Origin: Candidatus Hodarchaeum mangrovi
Lineage (GTDB): Archaea; Asgardarchaeota; Heimdallarchaeia; Hodarchaeales; Hodarchaeaceae
Assembly: GCA_016839515.1 (NCBI GenBank)
Contig: JAEOUE010000121.1
Location: 1 to 58,542 of the forward strand
Reading direction: 5' to 3'
DNA length: 58,542 bases
The notes under the pieces are model-generated. The model was not told where the DNA came from and made no database searches. It saw only the letters and a list, made by a program, of their open reading frames with translations. Position 1 is the first letter of the stretch; the number at the start of each line of letters is the position of its first letter. Below, in pieces: positions 1 to 9,120 of the stretch. The position numbers were made by a program, and so were the translations under genes.

Positions 1-806
1 TGACTGGACATACAACAATTGAGGATTTTCGGAATAGTTTTCTTTTTTCAAATAGAATAGATCCAATATTAAGCCCATATCTTCGGAAATACTATTCCTA
101 TGCTGATTATCTTATTGCTGTCAGTGATTACAATAAAAAGATTCTACTTGGATATGGTTATGATCCTTCTAGAATCAAAATAATCTCAAATGGAATTGAT
201 CTTTTAAAAGTAAGAAAAAAGCTTGATTTGAGAAAAAAAACGCGTAAATTTCTTGGAATTAATGAAAAACAACTCTTAGTTGTTACAGTAGGCATATGTA
301 TATATCGAAAAGCCCCTGATATATTTATTGATGTTGCTAGGACTATTCCAGAACAACAATTTCTATGGATTGGAAAATATCTTCCTTTAGGGACAATCGC
401 TCACTCAAATTATTTACGCAAAAAATTTGAGCTCTCCAGACAGCTGAAAAACATGCAATTTACTGGATATGTGTCTAAGTTTACCCTGGAAGGACTTTTA
501 AACGCGGCAGATGTTTTTCTTTATGTAAGTCGGGAAGAGAATCAAGGAATCGCGCTTTTAGAAGCTATCGCTTATGGATTAGTCCCTGTAGTTCATGACC
601 ATCCTGTATTCAGCTGGCTAACCCATGAAATAGATTGTTTAAAAGGAAAATCAGTCCAAGATTATTCAGAACAGATCAATCGATTATTAAATGATTATAA
701 TCTCCGACAAATACTACAAAAAAAAGGAGAACAGACATTAAAAGACCATGATATTAATTATTCAATCAATCAATTAGCTGATCTTTATTCATATCTTGAA
801 TCATAA
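1..806 (+). CDS. Glycosyltransferase family 4, 5'-truncated
   Basis: This is the C-terminal part of a GT-B fold, GT4-type glycosyltransferase that would move a sugar from a nucleotide-sugar donor, probably in glycan or surface polysaccharide synthesis. The frame is open from the first complete codon at position 3, so the gene begins before the window; the TTG at 228 is internal. The upstream part carries the typical linker text AVSDYNKK then ISNGID, just before the donor-binding Rossmann half. Near the C-terminus the EX7E donor-site motif is present (EENQGIALLE). The stop is at 804-806, and the next gene converges on it across 40 bases. The acceptor and donor cannot be told from this fragment. 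Confidence 0.85.
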   Translation, partial: TGHTTIEDFRNSFLFSNRIDPILSPYLRKYYSYADYLIAVSDYNKKILLGYGYDPSRIKIISNGIDLLKVRKKLDLRKKTRKFLGINEKQLLVVTVGICIYRKAPDIFIDVARTIPEQQFLWIGKYLPLGTIAHSNYLRKKFELSRQLKNMQFTGYVSKFTLEGLLNAADVFLYVSREENQGIALLEAIAYGLVPVVHDHPVFSWLTHEIDCLKGKSVQDYSEQINRLLNDYNLRQILQKKGEQTLKDHDINYSINQLADLYSYLES

Positions 807-846
807 AAAAAGGAAAAAGAAGTAAAGAAAGAACTAATATAAACGT

Positions 847-3708
847 TTATAGTCCTTTATTTACTCGAAACATCCCAAATACAATTATAACAGCAACAAG
901 AGCAAAAAAACCAAAGCCAAGAAGGGAAATAATAATATCTAGACCTGAATCTTGATCAGAACCAGTTGTAGTTTTTTCAATTATTTTAAAATTAATAGTA
1001 CCAATGGGATCTAACCGTTTGTCCAAAAATAAATCAATGATGTAGGTTGCTGGTGGTGAATCAAGATCGATTGATAGATCAATTTTATAAACACCATCCT
1101 CTTCATAGGCAATAAACCTGCCGGAAGTAAGATTTCCTGAAACACGACATGATAAATCTAACCCACCAATCTTTTTTCCTGTTTCTAATAATCGAACTGT
1201 AAAATTAATAGTTTTAGAATCTCCCTGTTTTATTTCGGGAATATCTAAAGAGATAATTTCAAATGTACCACTGATTGTAATTTGATGGAGACTCATATTC
1301 AAATAAGCTTGATCTTGAATATCGAATATATGAGGAGTACTCCAACGGACTTTGAAACTATAGTTTCCAGGCATGAGTGCTGGATTAACAGGATCTAACC
1401 AAAGTACTGTTTGCTCAATAAAGTGAAAATGAAATGTCTGTTTTATTTCTACTTCAGGAGTAGCTGTTTCATCCAGAAAGAAGATAAGGTCGAGATCTGT
1501 CATAGGAATTTCTAGTTCTGATGTAATATTTCGATTAGGATAATTCACTTCAAGTGTATCATTGTAGTTTAAAAATTTTAAAGTTAAATTACCACCTAAT
1601 AATTCTGTAATATAATAACTTGTTCTAGGTAAATTTTCTTCAACAACAACAGTTCTAAACCTAACTGTAGGAATATCAATAGGTATTACAATTTTTACTG
1701 GAGCACCTCCACTAGTTGATGTCACAGTTATAGTTAAGTTAGCAGTTATATTACCAAAAATACCTCTCTTAGGAATTTCAAAATTTAATCCCATGGTATT
1801 AACCCTTGAAAAAGGATCGCTAAAATTCCCATCTAATATTGTTTCTCCTTCACTATTATAAGGAATAAAACCAAAAGTTTTCCAAGTGATGTTCTCACGA
1901 GAGGTCCATTTACTATTCCATATATAAACTACCTCTGCAGAACTAATAATAAGATAATCTAAAGAATAAAACTCTCCTTGAGACGAATTAGCTTCAAGGT
2001 AGCCTAGAAGGGTAATATTATCACCTGGTGAAATTGTTTGAAGATCAGTTTCCTGTTCATAATAGATACGATAATCTGAAGTGTTATCAGGAGCAGTCTG
2101 ATTCGTAGACCCGCGTAATATATAGAGATCCTGTTTGACATAATTCATCTCATCTTTTATTACATAGGTTATGTTCACGGTTTTATCGTCGATAAAATCA
2201 CCTTGTGAGTCTGCACGATGGATAATAAAAACAAAGGTCCATGTTCCAAAGTACACCTGATGTGTAGGCAATTGTAACTCGATTGTAGCAGTACTATCTC
2301 CACCCACAGAAGTATTTACAGCCTCTTCAGCTTTTATACGATATTTACTTTCTAATGTCTCATTATAGCCTTGATGAAACCAGGTAGAATAAACGCTTCC
2401 AGTTTTTAAGGGAGCTCCTGGATCAATAATAGTTGTTTTTTCAGCTATTACTGCATAATTCACAATAAAATTATCAATGAACCAATATGAAGTTTGATTA
2501 TTTGAATAGGAGTTTGTATCTGGTAAGATTAATCTAAACGTTTTGGTAATAGGTGTAGAGGTTGCCTCTGTATCAACTGGAAAGGTAATAGAATTCCATT
2601 TGTGATTGCCTACACCTACGTCAGGAATTGTTTCATTTTTCCAAGATGTTCCTTTCCAGTATGAAAATGTCAATCTAGGAGGTACAATTGCCAAATAACA
2701 ATCATCTAACCATCCAGTATATAAAGTATCAGCTGCAGCTCCAGCGTCAATTCCCCAAAAGACCACCCGTAAGTAACTTGAATTTATTGGTGTTGTCCAA
2801 CGTAGAATCATATTATAGATATAACCTAGGTCATCTTCTACTAAAGTTCTCGAATCAGTAGAATCTATTTGGCCAATGTTAAATCCACTAGCATTATATG
2901 CCTCAATTCTTAGTTTCCAATAATTTGCCTCTGTTTTTCCAGTAGCTTTAGCAGAAAGAGAAATAGTCCGTCCTCCTGCAATTGTAATGTTTTGTGTTAC
3001 TAAAAAGCCTTCAGTTCCATTTATTTTTGCATAATTGGAACCATCAGCTGCATTATCTGGATCAGATACGATTTGAACAAAAGATGAATTTACATCCCAG
3101 CCAGTTGTGTCACCAGTTTCAAAGCTTGGGTTTAGTAAAAGATTTTCTCCCTTTGACATGTAATCAAATGAAACATAATAACGACTTGAATTTAAGAGAG
3201 TTGTTTCATTATAAAAGATTTCTGCAGCAATCTTATCTGCATCCATCCCTTCTGTTAACGTAAGATATCCCTCAGAGGTAGTTACAGAATCAAAATTAGC
3301 ATTATACCAATCAGGAACGGATAAATTATCGAAATAAGGATCTTTTAAGATATTCTGATAATTACTCCTGAAATCAAAAGCAACCTCATCAATTGGGGAT
3401 TCTAGTTGCCATTCTAATGATCCGTTCATCTCAGAATATTTACTATCAGCAGTGATTTCTAACCATTCACCCGGAGCATAAATATCTTTATTAGTAGTTA
3501 ATGTTGTTAATCCAGATGTCACAGAAGTCCCTATTCTTGATTGAATCATTGGTTCGTTATTATTTTCTGCTGAATAAGTTTCTTTTAGCGTATTTTGTCT
3601 CGAATAAGAAATTGTTTGGGAATTCTGGTAAATTATTAAGGAACTTGGAATACTAAATATTATTATTGTAAGAATGCTTAGAATTAATAAATTTCGAATT
3701 ATGTTCAT
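847..3708 (-). CDS. Large surface protein with signal peptide, carbohydrate-binding-like regions and C-terminal membrane anchor
   Basis: About 953 residues. I place the start at the ATG at 3708 because GGTGA lies five bases upstream; an in-frame TTG at 3726 is an alternative. The N-terminus is a hydrophobic signal or anchor segment, and the C-terminus has one membrane helix (about the last 30 residues) followed by a short basic tail, so nearly all of it should face outwards. The ectodomain is rich in Asn, Thr and Ser with many N-x-S/T sites. A stretch starting NPSFETGDTTGW resembles carbohydrate-binding jelly-roll modules (CBM4/9-like), and later parts look like Ig-like beta domains. The family is not recognised. 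A role as a cell-surface or S-layer-associated glycoprotein is inference from architecture. It is a single gene with its own divergent promoter. Confidence 0.7.
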   Translation of the reverse strand: MNIIRNLLILSILTIIIFSIPSSLIIYQNSQTISYSRQNTLKETYSAENNNEPMIQSRIGTSVTSGLTTLTTNKDIYAPGEWLEITADSKYSEMNGSLEWQLESPIDEVAFDFRSNYQNILKDPYFDNLSVPDWYNANFDSVTTSEGYLTLTEGMDADKIAAEIFYNETTLLNSSRYYVSFDYMSKGENLLLNPSFETGDTTGWDVNSSFVQIVSDPDNAADGSNYAKINGTEGFLVTQNITIAGGRTISLSAKATGKTEANYWKLRIEAYNASGFNIGQIDSTDSRTLVEDDLGYIYNMILRWTTPINSSYLRVVFWGIDAGAAADTLYTGWLDDCYLAIVPPRLTFSYWKGTSWKNETIPDVGVGNHKWNSITFPVDTEATSTPITKTFRLILPDTNSYSNNQTSYWFIDNFIVNYAVIAEKTTIIDPGAPLKTGSVYSTWFHQGYNETLESKYRIKAEEAVNTSVGGDSTATIELQLPTHQVYFGTWTFVFIIHRADSQGDFIDDKTVNITYVIKDEMNYVKQDLYILRGSTNQTAPDNTSDYRIYYEQETDLQTISPGDNITLLGYLEANSSQGEFYSLDYLIISSAEVVYIWNSKWTSRENITWKTFGFIPYNSEGETILDGNFSDPFSRVNTMGLNFEIPKRGIFGNITANLTITVTSTSGGAPVKIVIPIDIPTVRFRTVVVEENLPRTSYYITELLGGNLTLKFLNYNDTLEVNYPNRNITSELEIPMTDLDLIFFLDETATPEVEIKQTFHFHFIEQTVLWLDPVNPALMPGNYSFKVRWSTPHIFDIQDQAYLNMSLHQITISGTFEIISLDIPEIKQGDSKTINFTVRLLETGKKIGGLDLSCRVSGNLTSGRFIAYEEDGVYKIDLSIDLDSPPATYIIDLFLDKRLDPIGTINFKIIEKTTTGSDQDSGLDIIISLLGFGFFALVAVIIVFGMFRVNKGL

Positions 3709-3764
3709 ATGGCTCACCGTAATCAAGGTTTCTTAGATAGATTAATTTTTCTTTTAGAAAATCT

Positions 3765-3774
3765 CTATAAATAG
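3765..3774 (-). promoter_or_regulatory. Possible TATA box for the surface protein gene
   Basis: On the minus strand this reads CTATTTATAG. It lies about 57-66 bases before the ATG at 3708, leaving room for a 30-40 base leader that holds the GGTGA site. It matches an archaeal TATA element, but in such AT-rich DNA the match is weak evidence. The divergent gene at 3892 has its own AT-rich element, a small palindrome GTTTATTAAAC at 3839-3849. Confidence 0.3.
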
Positions 3775-3891
3775 TTGTATTATATCCTAAATCTCCATTG
3801 TGGGGTCTGATTGGTTTGATCCAACCTTATTTTTTTAAGTTTATTAAACGCTTAGTTGGCAAAAAATTAAAGACATTTATTCTGTACAAAA

Positions 3892-5793
3892 ATGAAAAAA
3901 TACGAAAGCTTTAATTTATTGGTGATCTTTAGATTAAATGATAACATGATAGGTCTTAGAGAACAGTTAGGGCAGCGAATTCAAGAAGGAAAACTAGCAA
4001 TTAGTAACGAAGATTATTCTTTAGCTATCTTTTCCTTCCAAAAAGCTATAAAACTAGCTTCAGACCAATCTCCAGTTCTCAATAATATTATTGGGGTTTC
4101 TTATGCATATTTAGCTCTTTCTTTTTTCTATAAAGGGGATGAAATGCAAGCTCGTACCAATATAGATAAGATTGAACCATTTTTTGACCATAAACCAATT
4201 AATACTCAAGGATATGCTGCAATTTTATTGAGTATTGGACTGGATTTTCAACGTTTAAAGGCATATGAATTCTCAATAATTCCAATGAAAGTGGCTTTAA
4301 AACTTACTAGAGAAAGTTCTTTAACTGAAGACTTAGAAGCAATTTCAATAATCTCACGAAATCTCGCATATTCTTACTATAAAATGCAAAAACAGACAGC
4401 TGCTGCTAAGTTGTTTAGAATAGCAGGTGATCTAGAAGAAAATCCGAAAATAGCGATTGAACTATATCAAAATTCGTCTTATCTTTATTATCAAGAAAAT
4501 ATGAAAGAAGAGGCTCTTAATATTCTTGAAACAGCTTTTAATAAAGTTGACATTGCAGAAAACTCAGGTTTAATTAATTATCCTTTAAAACTAAAGAAAG
4601 AAATTGCTCATTTTCAAGCAATAATCGCATACGAAATTTATCAACATTATATTTCTTATAACGATCTTAATCAATCCTTAGATTACATAAACCTTAGTCA
4701 ATCAAAATTTTCTTTTATTGATAAGGAGTTTTGGCCAACTAAAACACTTTATGAAGAAGCCATGATTTATAATAAATTAGACAAAATTAATAAACGTGAC
4801 AAATTACTTGAAAAGGTAGTAGAACATAAATACACCGAAGATACTAACATTTTCATCATAAGAGCAGGACTTCTTCTTTTAATATCTTCTCTCGAAAAAA
4901 ATAACTTCCCAAAAGTTGGGTATTATCTTCAAATTCTTTCAAATATAGAAATGGAGTATTTAAATCCTTCAATAGCTAATATAATTTCACAGATTCGAGA
5001 AATTTCGAGAAAATCATTAAAGAGAGGGCAAATTCAAACAAATCTTCGATTTACATTAAAAGATCTAGATTTACCAGTTGAAAAGTTAATAGAACAAAAC
5101 GAGTCTCTCTTCGAGGAAAGATCATTAACATTTACTCAATTCAAAGAGAAATCTCAGAAAGAAATTGATCATTCTATTGGTTTAACTGGAAAAATGTCTC
5201 AGTTTTCTGGAAAATTAAAACCCCCCTCTCTTGAGAGATTACAGGAATTATTTGAGGTAAAAGAAACAACAATTGAACCAAAAATGGAAGAAAGAGAAGC
5301 AATTCCCGAAACTATTCCAACAACTCAGGAAGAGTATGAGGAGGGACGTATTTCCCCCTCAGCTGAAACACTAAGTAATTTATTCCGTGAACACCGTATC
5401 CTCCAAGAAGAAGATAATATAAGCGAAATTAATATAACTACAGCAGAAGATACAGAAAATAAAGAAATTCAAGAAAGAATATCATTAGAAAACATTCCTA
5501 CTCAAGCGGGAAGGTACTTTCAAAGAGCAGGATGGACTGTTCGATTTAACTTAACAACAGGACAACGTAGAGGAGCAGAACCAGATATAATAGCTGAAAA
5601 AGGGTTAATTCGGAGAAGAAAAAAATTAATCTTTTTTGCAGAGAATCCTACTGATGCGGAAATTTGTGGTTTTCTCCTTCAATCGAGCTTAGAAGAAGGA
5701 GAAAAACTAGTTTTTTTAATGAGTGGAGACCCACGAACCGTGAAGCTCTCACGAAAAGTAAAGCTCATAACTCACATTGATCAATTATTTTAA
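3892..5793 (+). CDS. TPR-repeat protein with C-terminal restriction-endonuclease-like domain
   Basis: 633 residues; a second possible start is the ATG at 3946 (residue 19), where the helical repeats begin. Residues about 20-380 are amphipathic helical repeats of TPR type, for example around AISNEDYSLAIFSFQKAI. A charged, low-complexity linker follows (about 400-540). The last 95 residues form an alpha/beta domain with GAEPDII, a basic loop, then LIFFAEN and a later strand LVFLMSGD. This order resembles the PD-(D/E)xK fold of Mrr-like nucleases, but the E-x-K position reads E-x-N-P, so catalysis is doubtful. Its partner is unknown. It is a single gene, convergent with adenylate kinase. The TPR part is confident; the nuclease-like call is inference. 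Confidence 0.6.
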   Translation: MKKYESFNLLVIFRLNDNMIGLREQLGQRIQEGKLAISNEDYSLAIFSFQKAIKLASDQSPVLNNIIGVSYAYLALSFFYKGDEMQARTNIDKIEPFFDHKPINTQGYAAILLSIGLDFQRLKAYEFSIIPMKVALKLTRESSLTEDLEAISIISRNLAYSYYKMQKQTAAAKLFRIAGDLEENPKIAIELYQNSSYLYYQENMKEEALNILETAFNKVDIAENSGLINYPLKLKKEIAHFQAIIAYEIYQHYISYNDLNQSLDYINLSQSKFSFIDKEFWPTKTLYEEAMIYNKLDKINKRDKLLEKVVEHKYTEDTNIFIIRAGLLLLISSLEKNNFPKVGYYLQILSNIEMEYLNPSIANIISQIREISRKSLKRGQIQTNLRFTLKDLDLPVEKLIEQNESLFEERSLTFTQFKEKSQKEIDHSIGLTGKMSQFSGKLKPPSLERLQELFEVKETTIEPKMEEREAIPETIPTTQEEYEEGRISPSAETLSNLFREHRILQEEDNISEINITTAEDTENKEIQERISLENIPTQAGRYFQRAGWTVRFNLTTGQRRGAEPDIIAEKGLIRRRKKLIFFAENPTDAEICGFLLQSSLEEGEKLVFLMSGDPRTVKLSRKVKLITHIDQLF

Positions 5794-5807
5794 TTTATCG
5801 AAAAGCT

Positions 5808-6455
5808 CTAATAAAAAGTCTCTTTAAGTAATGATTCGACTTTTAGTCTCATCATATCTATTGTACTATCACTCACTAAAGTTCTTAATTTTCCTTTCTT
5901 TAAAAAATACTCAATTAAAGGTTTAGTTTGAGTCTCATAAGTCTTAAGTCTTTTTTTAACTGTTTCTTCAGTATCATCATCACGTTGATACAATTCTCCA
6001 GAACAATTATTACAAAGTGCTTTTCTCTTTGGAGGACTGTAAATAATGTGATAGATTGCTCCACATGTTTTACATGTTCGACGACCAGTTATTCTTTCAA
6101 CTAGCAGATTAAAATCCACTTCTATATTTATAACTAAATCGATCTCAGTTATTCTTTCTAAGTCTGTAGCTTGAGCGATATTCCGTGGGTAACCGTCAAG
6201 AATAAACCCAGCTTCACAATCTGGTTCAGCTAAACGAGCTTCCAGAAGTTCAAGAACTAATTTGTCAGGAACTAATTTCCCCTCATCCATGAAAACCTTA
6301 GCCTTTTTTCCCACCTCAGTTTGGTCTTTAACAGCATTACGTAGAAGATCTCCTGTAGAAATCTGGGGAATATTGTATTTTTCTGTAATAAATTTTGCCT
6401 GTGTTCCTTTTCCTGATCCAGGAGCACCTAGCAAAATTAATTTAATTTGAGTCAA
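5808..6455 (-). CDS. adk: Adenylate kinase with zinc-binding lid
   Basis: Converts ATP and AMP to two ADP in the cytoplasm. I choose the TTG at 6455 as start: AAGGTGG lies just upstream and the product (215 residues) then has normal adenylate kinase length; the ATG at 6488 would overlap the upstream gene. Visible are the P-loop GAPGSGKGT (residues 10-18), the AMP-binding GDLLR, the LDGYPRN motif, and a LID with four cysteines (C128, C131, C148, C151) spaced to bind zinc. This is the long bacterial/eukaryotic adk type, not the short archaeal AdkA type of methanogens. The stop codon of the upstream ACT-like gene is only 13 bases before the start, so the two are probably co-transcribed. Confidence 0.93.
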   Translation of the reverse strand: MTQIKLILLGAPGSGKGTQAKFITEKYNIPQISTGDLLRNAVKDQTEVGKKAKVFMDEGKLVPDKLVLELLEARLAEPDCEAGFILDGYPRNIAQATDLERITEIDLVINIEVDFNLLVERITGRRTCKTCGAIYHIIYSPPKRKALCNNCSGELYQRDDDTEETVKKRLKTYETQTKPLIEYFLKKGKLRTLVSDSTIDMMRLKVESLLKETFY

Positions 6456-6468
6456 AAGATTCCACCTT

Positions 6469-7209
6469 TTAGCTCTTTTGAATATCATTATTTAACTTAA
6501 GAAGTATATCTCTAGCTTTTGATGCATTTTGTTCATTAATAACAAATATGAGTTGAAGATGGTCTGAATGATGTGATACTAATGTATCATAAAGAGAAAT
6601 CGCTTGGTCTGCTAATAAAGAAGAGACATGTGCAAGAATTCCAGGGATTTGTTGAGCTTGTCGAGGTAAAATAAGTTTCAATAAACTCAAAGAATCTTGG
6701 AGTTTAAGAACATCAAGTCCCTTGTATCCATTTATTTTATCTAAGAATTTATTTTCAGCCATTTTTTTTACATATAATCCCAAATTATTCTGATTTAGAT
6801 ATGCTGAACTGATGTCCTTTGTATTTAATAAGTCTAATATTGCTTTAACAACAATAAATGGATCAGCATCTTCGTGAAATTGAATTTTATAATGTTTCAA
6901 ACCATCTGTAACCTCAGTGGTTCCCTTCTTTAATATATCCTGAACTCTTTTTACTCCAAGTATTTCTTCTTGTTGCTCCCGCATTTTTTTAAGGTATCGA
7001 GTTATAGCAACAGCAACATTACCCTCTAACTTAAGTGGATCCTTATCAGAAAATTGACCACCTTGTAACAATTTATTTTTTATCTCTTTGGCAATTTCAC
7101 GCTGAGCTGTTTTACGTTGTTGGAGTTCATGGACAAGAGATGGATCTTGATCTAACATTTCACGAACGAATTTCGAAACGGATTTAGAATCGGGTTTATC
7201 ATCACTCAT
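6469..7209 (-). CDS. Unknown protein with C-terminal ACT-like domain
   Basis: 246 residues from the ATG at 7209, supported by GAGG about ten bases upstream; an in-frame codon at 7233 is less likely. The N-terminal half is charged and helical. The middle carries LNTKDISSAYLNQNNLGLYV and the C-terminal 70 residues read IPGILAHVSSLL then LQLIFVINEQNASKA, with the strand-helix order of ACT domains that bind amino acids or other small ligands. This recalls the regulatory tails of aspartate kinase or homoserine dehydrogenase, but no kinase or dehydrogenase domain is present. It ends 13 bases before adk, so the pair likely forms one transcript. The function is unknown; a ligand-sensing role is inference. 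Confidence 0.5.
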   Translation of the reverse strand: MSDDKPDSKSVSKFVREMLDQDPSLVHELQQRKTAQREIAKEIKNKLLQGGQFSDKDPLKLEGNVAVAITRYLKKMREQQEEILGVKRVQDILKKGTTEVTDGLKHYKIQFHEDADPFIVVKAILDLLNTKDISSAYLNQNNLGLYVKKMAENKFLDKINGYKGLDVLKLQDSLSLLKLILPRQAQQIPGILAHVSSLLADQAISLYDTLVSHHSDHLQLIFVINEQNASKARDILLKLNNDIQKS

Positions 7210-7567
7210 ATATCTTCTTCCTCTAGCTATCACTTTTATCGTATTTAAAAACCGGTATAAATACAGAGTTGATCATTAATAATTAAAATGATTTACAAGA
7301 GTTTCAAATGAAAAGCCTGAAGCATCTTCAAAGTGAAGAGCACAATTCAAACTCAATAATCTACTTTTATCTAACTTTTTTATAATTATGTAATTCAAAT
7401 TGAAACATTGAAAATTATGACGATTAATGAAGTATTTAAGAAAAATTTGTATTATATCAATTCGTTAATTAGTGTATTTTAAAACAATTTATATTTAGAA
7501 GGGAAAAAAGTCTATTAAAGCTCGGATAAACAATAAAAGACCAAGTTAAATGTATATGTGAGATGTT
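7210..7567. other. Intergenic, AT-rich, divergent promoters
   Basis: About 358 bases between the ACT-like gene and the GT2 gene, which point away from each other. It should hold both promoters; AT runs at 7380-7460 are candidates but none stands out. I see no RNA gene, repeat or convincing small reading frame. Confidence 0.4.
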
Positions 7568-8311
7568 TTGATAACAAATGACCTTATAATTCTGATCCCC
7601 TCATTTAATGAAGAAGAAAATCTATCAGATATCCTATCTAAGGTTATGAAGTTTGTACCACGAGAACAAATCATCCTTGCAGATGATGGTTCAACAGATT
7701 GTACAATGCAAATAGCGAAAGAGTATCAGATTCGGATTATTAGATCAAAAATAAATGTGGGAAAGGGCTACATACTTAAAAATGCCTTTAAAGCGATTAT
7801 AAAGTACTTACCACATTATAAATGGATTATAACACTTGATGCTGATGGTCAACATAATCCTAAAGACCTAATATCATTCTTTAAATCCAAAAAGAATGAT
7901 GAGAACGTAAGTATCTTCGTAGGAAGTAGGGACTTTAGGAAAATGCCTAAATCTAATTATATATCTAATATTTTAACCTCAAATTGGTGTAAATTCTGGT
8001 TAAAATGGGAATTGGAAGATTTACAGTGTGGATACCGTTGTTACAATACAAAGAGATTAAAACAGTTACTACAATACGGATTGTCCAAAAAAAACTTTGA
8101 TTTTGAAACAGAAATATTATTTGTAGCATGGTTCTTAGATATGAAGATAAAAGAATTACCCATTCAAACAGTTTATTTCTTTCGACATAGGAAATCCCGA
8201 GTTCTTCCATCTATAGACACTTTGCGTTGGATTTGGTTAATTATATCTTTTGGACTGAATACTCAATTCATGCGTAAAATTCTCTTGAAAAAAGGTTTTA
8301 TTAGATCATAA
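7568..8311 (+). CDS. GT2 glycosyltransferase, polyprenyl-phosphate sugar synthase-like
   Basis: 247 residues, TTG start with GTGAGA a few bases upstream. A GT-A fold GT2 enzyme: LIPSFNEEENL at residues 9-19, ADDGSTD at 38-44, and the metal-binding DxD as LDADGQH at 90-96. The short length and these motifs match the dolichol-phosphate mannose/glucose synthase group, which loads a sugar from GDP- or UDP-sugar onto a polyprenyl phosphate at the inner membrane face. There is no clear C-terminal membrane helix pair, only a moderately hydrophobic stretch around residues 218-230. A second GT2 gene of the same group lies at 47268-47975. The donor sugar cannot be told. Confidence 0.8.
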   Translation: MITNDLIILIPSFNEEENLSDILSKVMKFVPREQIILADDGSTDCTMQIAKEYQIRIIRSKINVGKGYILKNAFKAIIKYLPHYKWIITLDADGQHNPKDLISFFKSKKNDENVSIFVGSRDFRKMPKSNYISNILTSNWCKFWLKWELEDLQCGYRCYNTKRLKQLLQYGLSKKNFDFETEILFVAWFLDMKIKELPIQTVYFFRHRKSRVLPSIDTLRWIWLIISFGLNTQFMRKILLKKGFIRS

Positions 8312-8539
8312 ATTCAAAATATCTTTAGAATATTTCTTTCTAGGGAAAATAAAAAATCTAATAATCTATTATGGAGCTTAAAAGAATTAGGAAGGACTTT
8401 TTATCATTTATACTTGCTGCCAAACAACTTAAATGTTCAATTTCGAAAGAGAATTAAAGAACCTTTAAATTAGTTTATTCATCAAAACCAGAAGGAAGCG
8501 AAAAGAATTAGCTATAAAGCTGGATCCGGTGTCCAACTA

Positions 8540-9088
8540 ATGAAACAAAAATTAGTACTTAAATTAGTCCTCCTAGGTGATCCTGGTGTGGGAAAAACAA
8601 GTTTAATTAGTCAGTTTGTACACTCACGGTTTAGACATTCGTATCAATTGACTGTGGGTCTTGATATTTCTTCAAAACAAGTCAAACTTAAAGATGGAAG
8701 AACTGTTACCCTCTCTATAAATGATATAGGAGGACAAGCAAGATTTGCTGCTATTCGACATATGTTTTTTAAAGGTGCTCATTTAGCTATGTTTGTTTAT
8801 GATGTCACCCGTTCTGAGACTCTAAGCAATATCAAAAGTCCTTGGTATAGTGAATTAATGGAATTTTGCTCACAACCTGATACTACTAAATCTGCAATCA
8901 AAACTATACTCGTTGGAAATAAAGCTGACCTAGAAGATTATCGTATGATTGAAGAAGATGAGGGGGAAGCTTTAGCAAAAGAAATTCAAGCTATAGATCA
9001 TATTTCTGCTTCAGCTAAAGAGAATCATCATGTAAACGAGGCATTCCATAAACTAGCACAAAGTTTTTTTGACGAAATCGAACATTAA
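8540..9088 (+). CDS. Ras/Rab/Arf-like small GTPase
   Basis: 182 residues, start ATG at 8540 with GGTG upstream. All G motifs are visible: P-loop GDPGVGKT (13-20), switch I Thr at 38 (LTVG), G3 as DIGGQ (62-66), G4 NKAD (127-130) and G5 SASAK (156-160). The catalytic glutamine is kept. There is no C-terminal cysteine, so no prenylation signal, as is usual for archaeal small GTPases. The DIGGQ form, with Gly before Gly-Gln, recalls Arf/Sar/Gtr proteins more than Rab. An unknown 290-residue gene follows 32 bases downstream and is a likely partner. Such GTPases are greatly expanded in Asgard archaea; the cellular role here is unknown. Confidence 0.88.
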   Translation: MKQKLVLKLVLLGDPGVGKTSLISQFVHSRFRHSYQLTVGLDISSKQVKLKDGRTVTLSINDIGGQARFAAIRHMFFKGAHLAMFVYDVTRSETLSNIKSPWYSELMEFCSQPDTTKSAIKTILVGNKADLEDYRMIEEDEGEALAKEIQAIDHISASAKENHHVNEAFHKLAQSFFDEIEH

Positions 9089-9120
9089 GAAATTTTTCAC
9101 CTGAATAACAGGAGATATTC

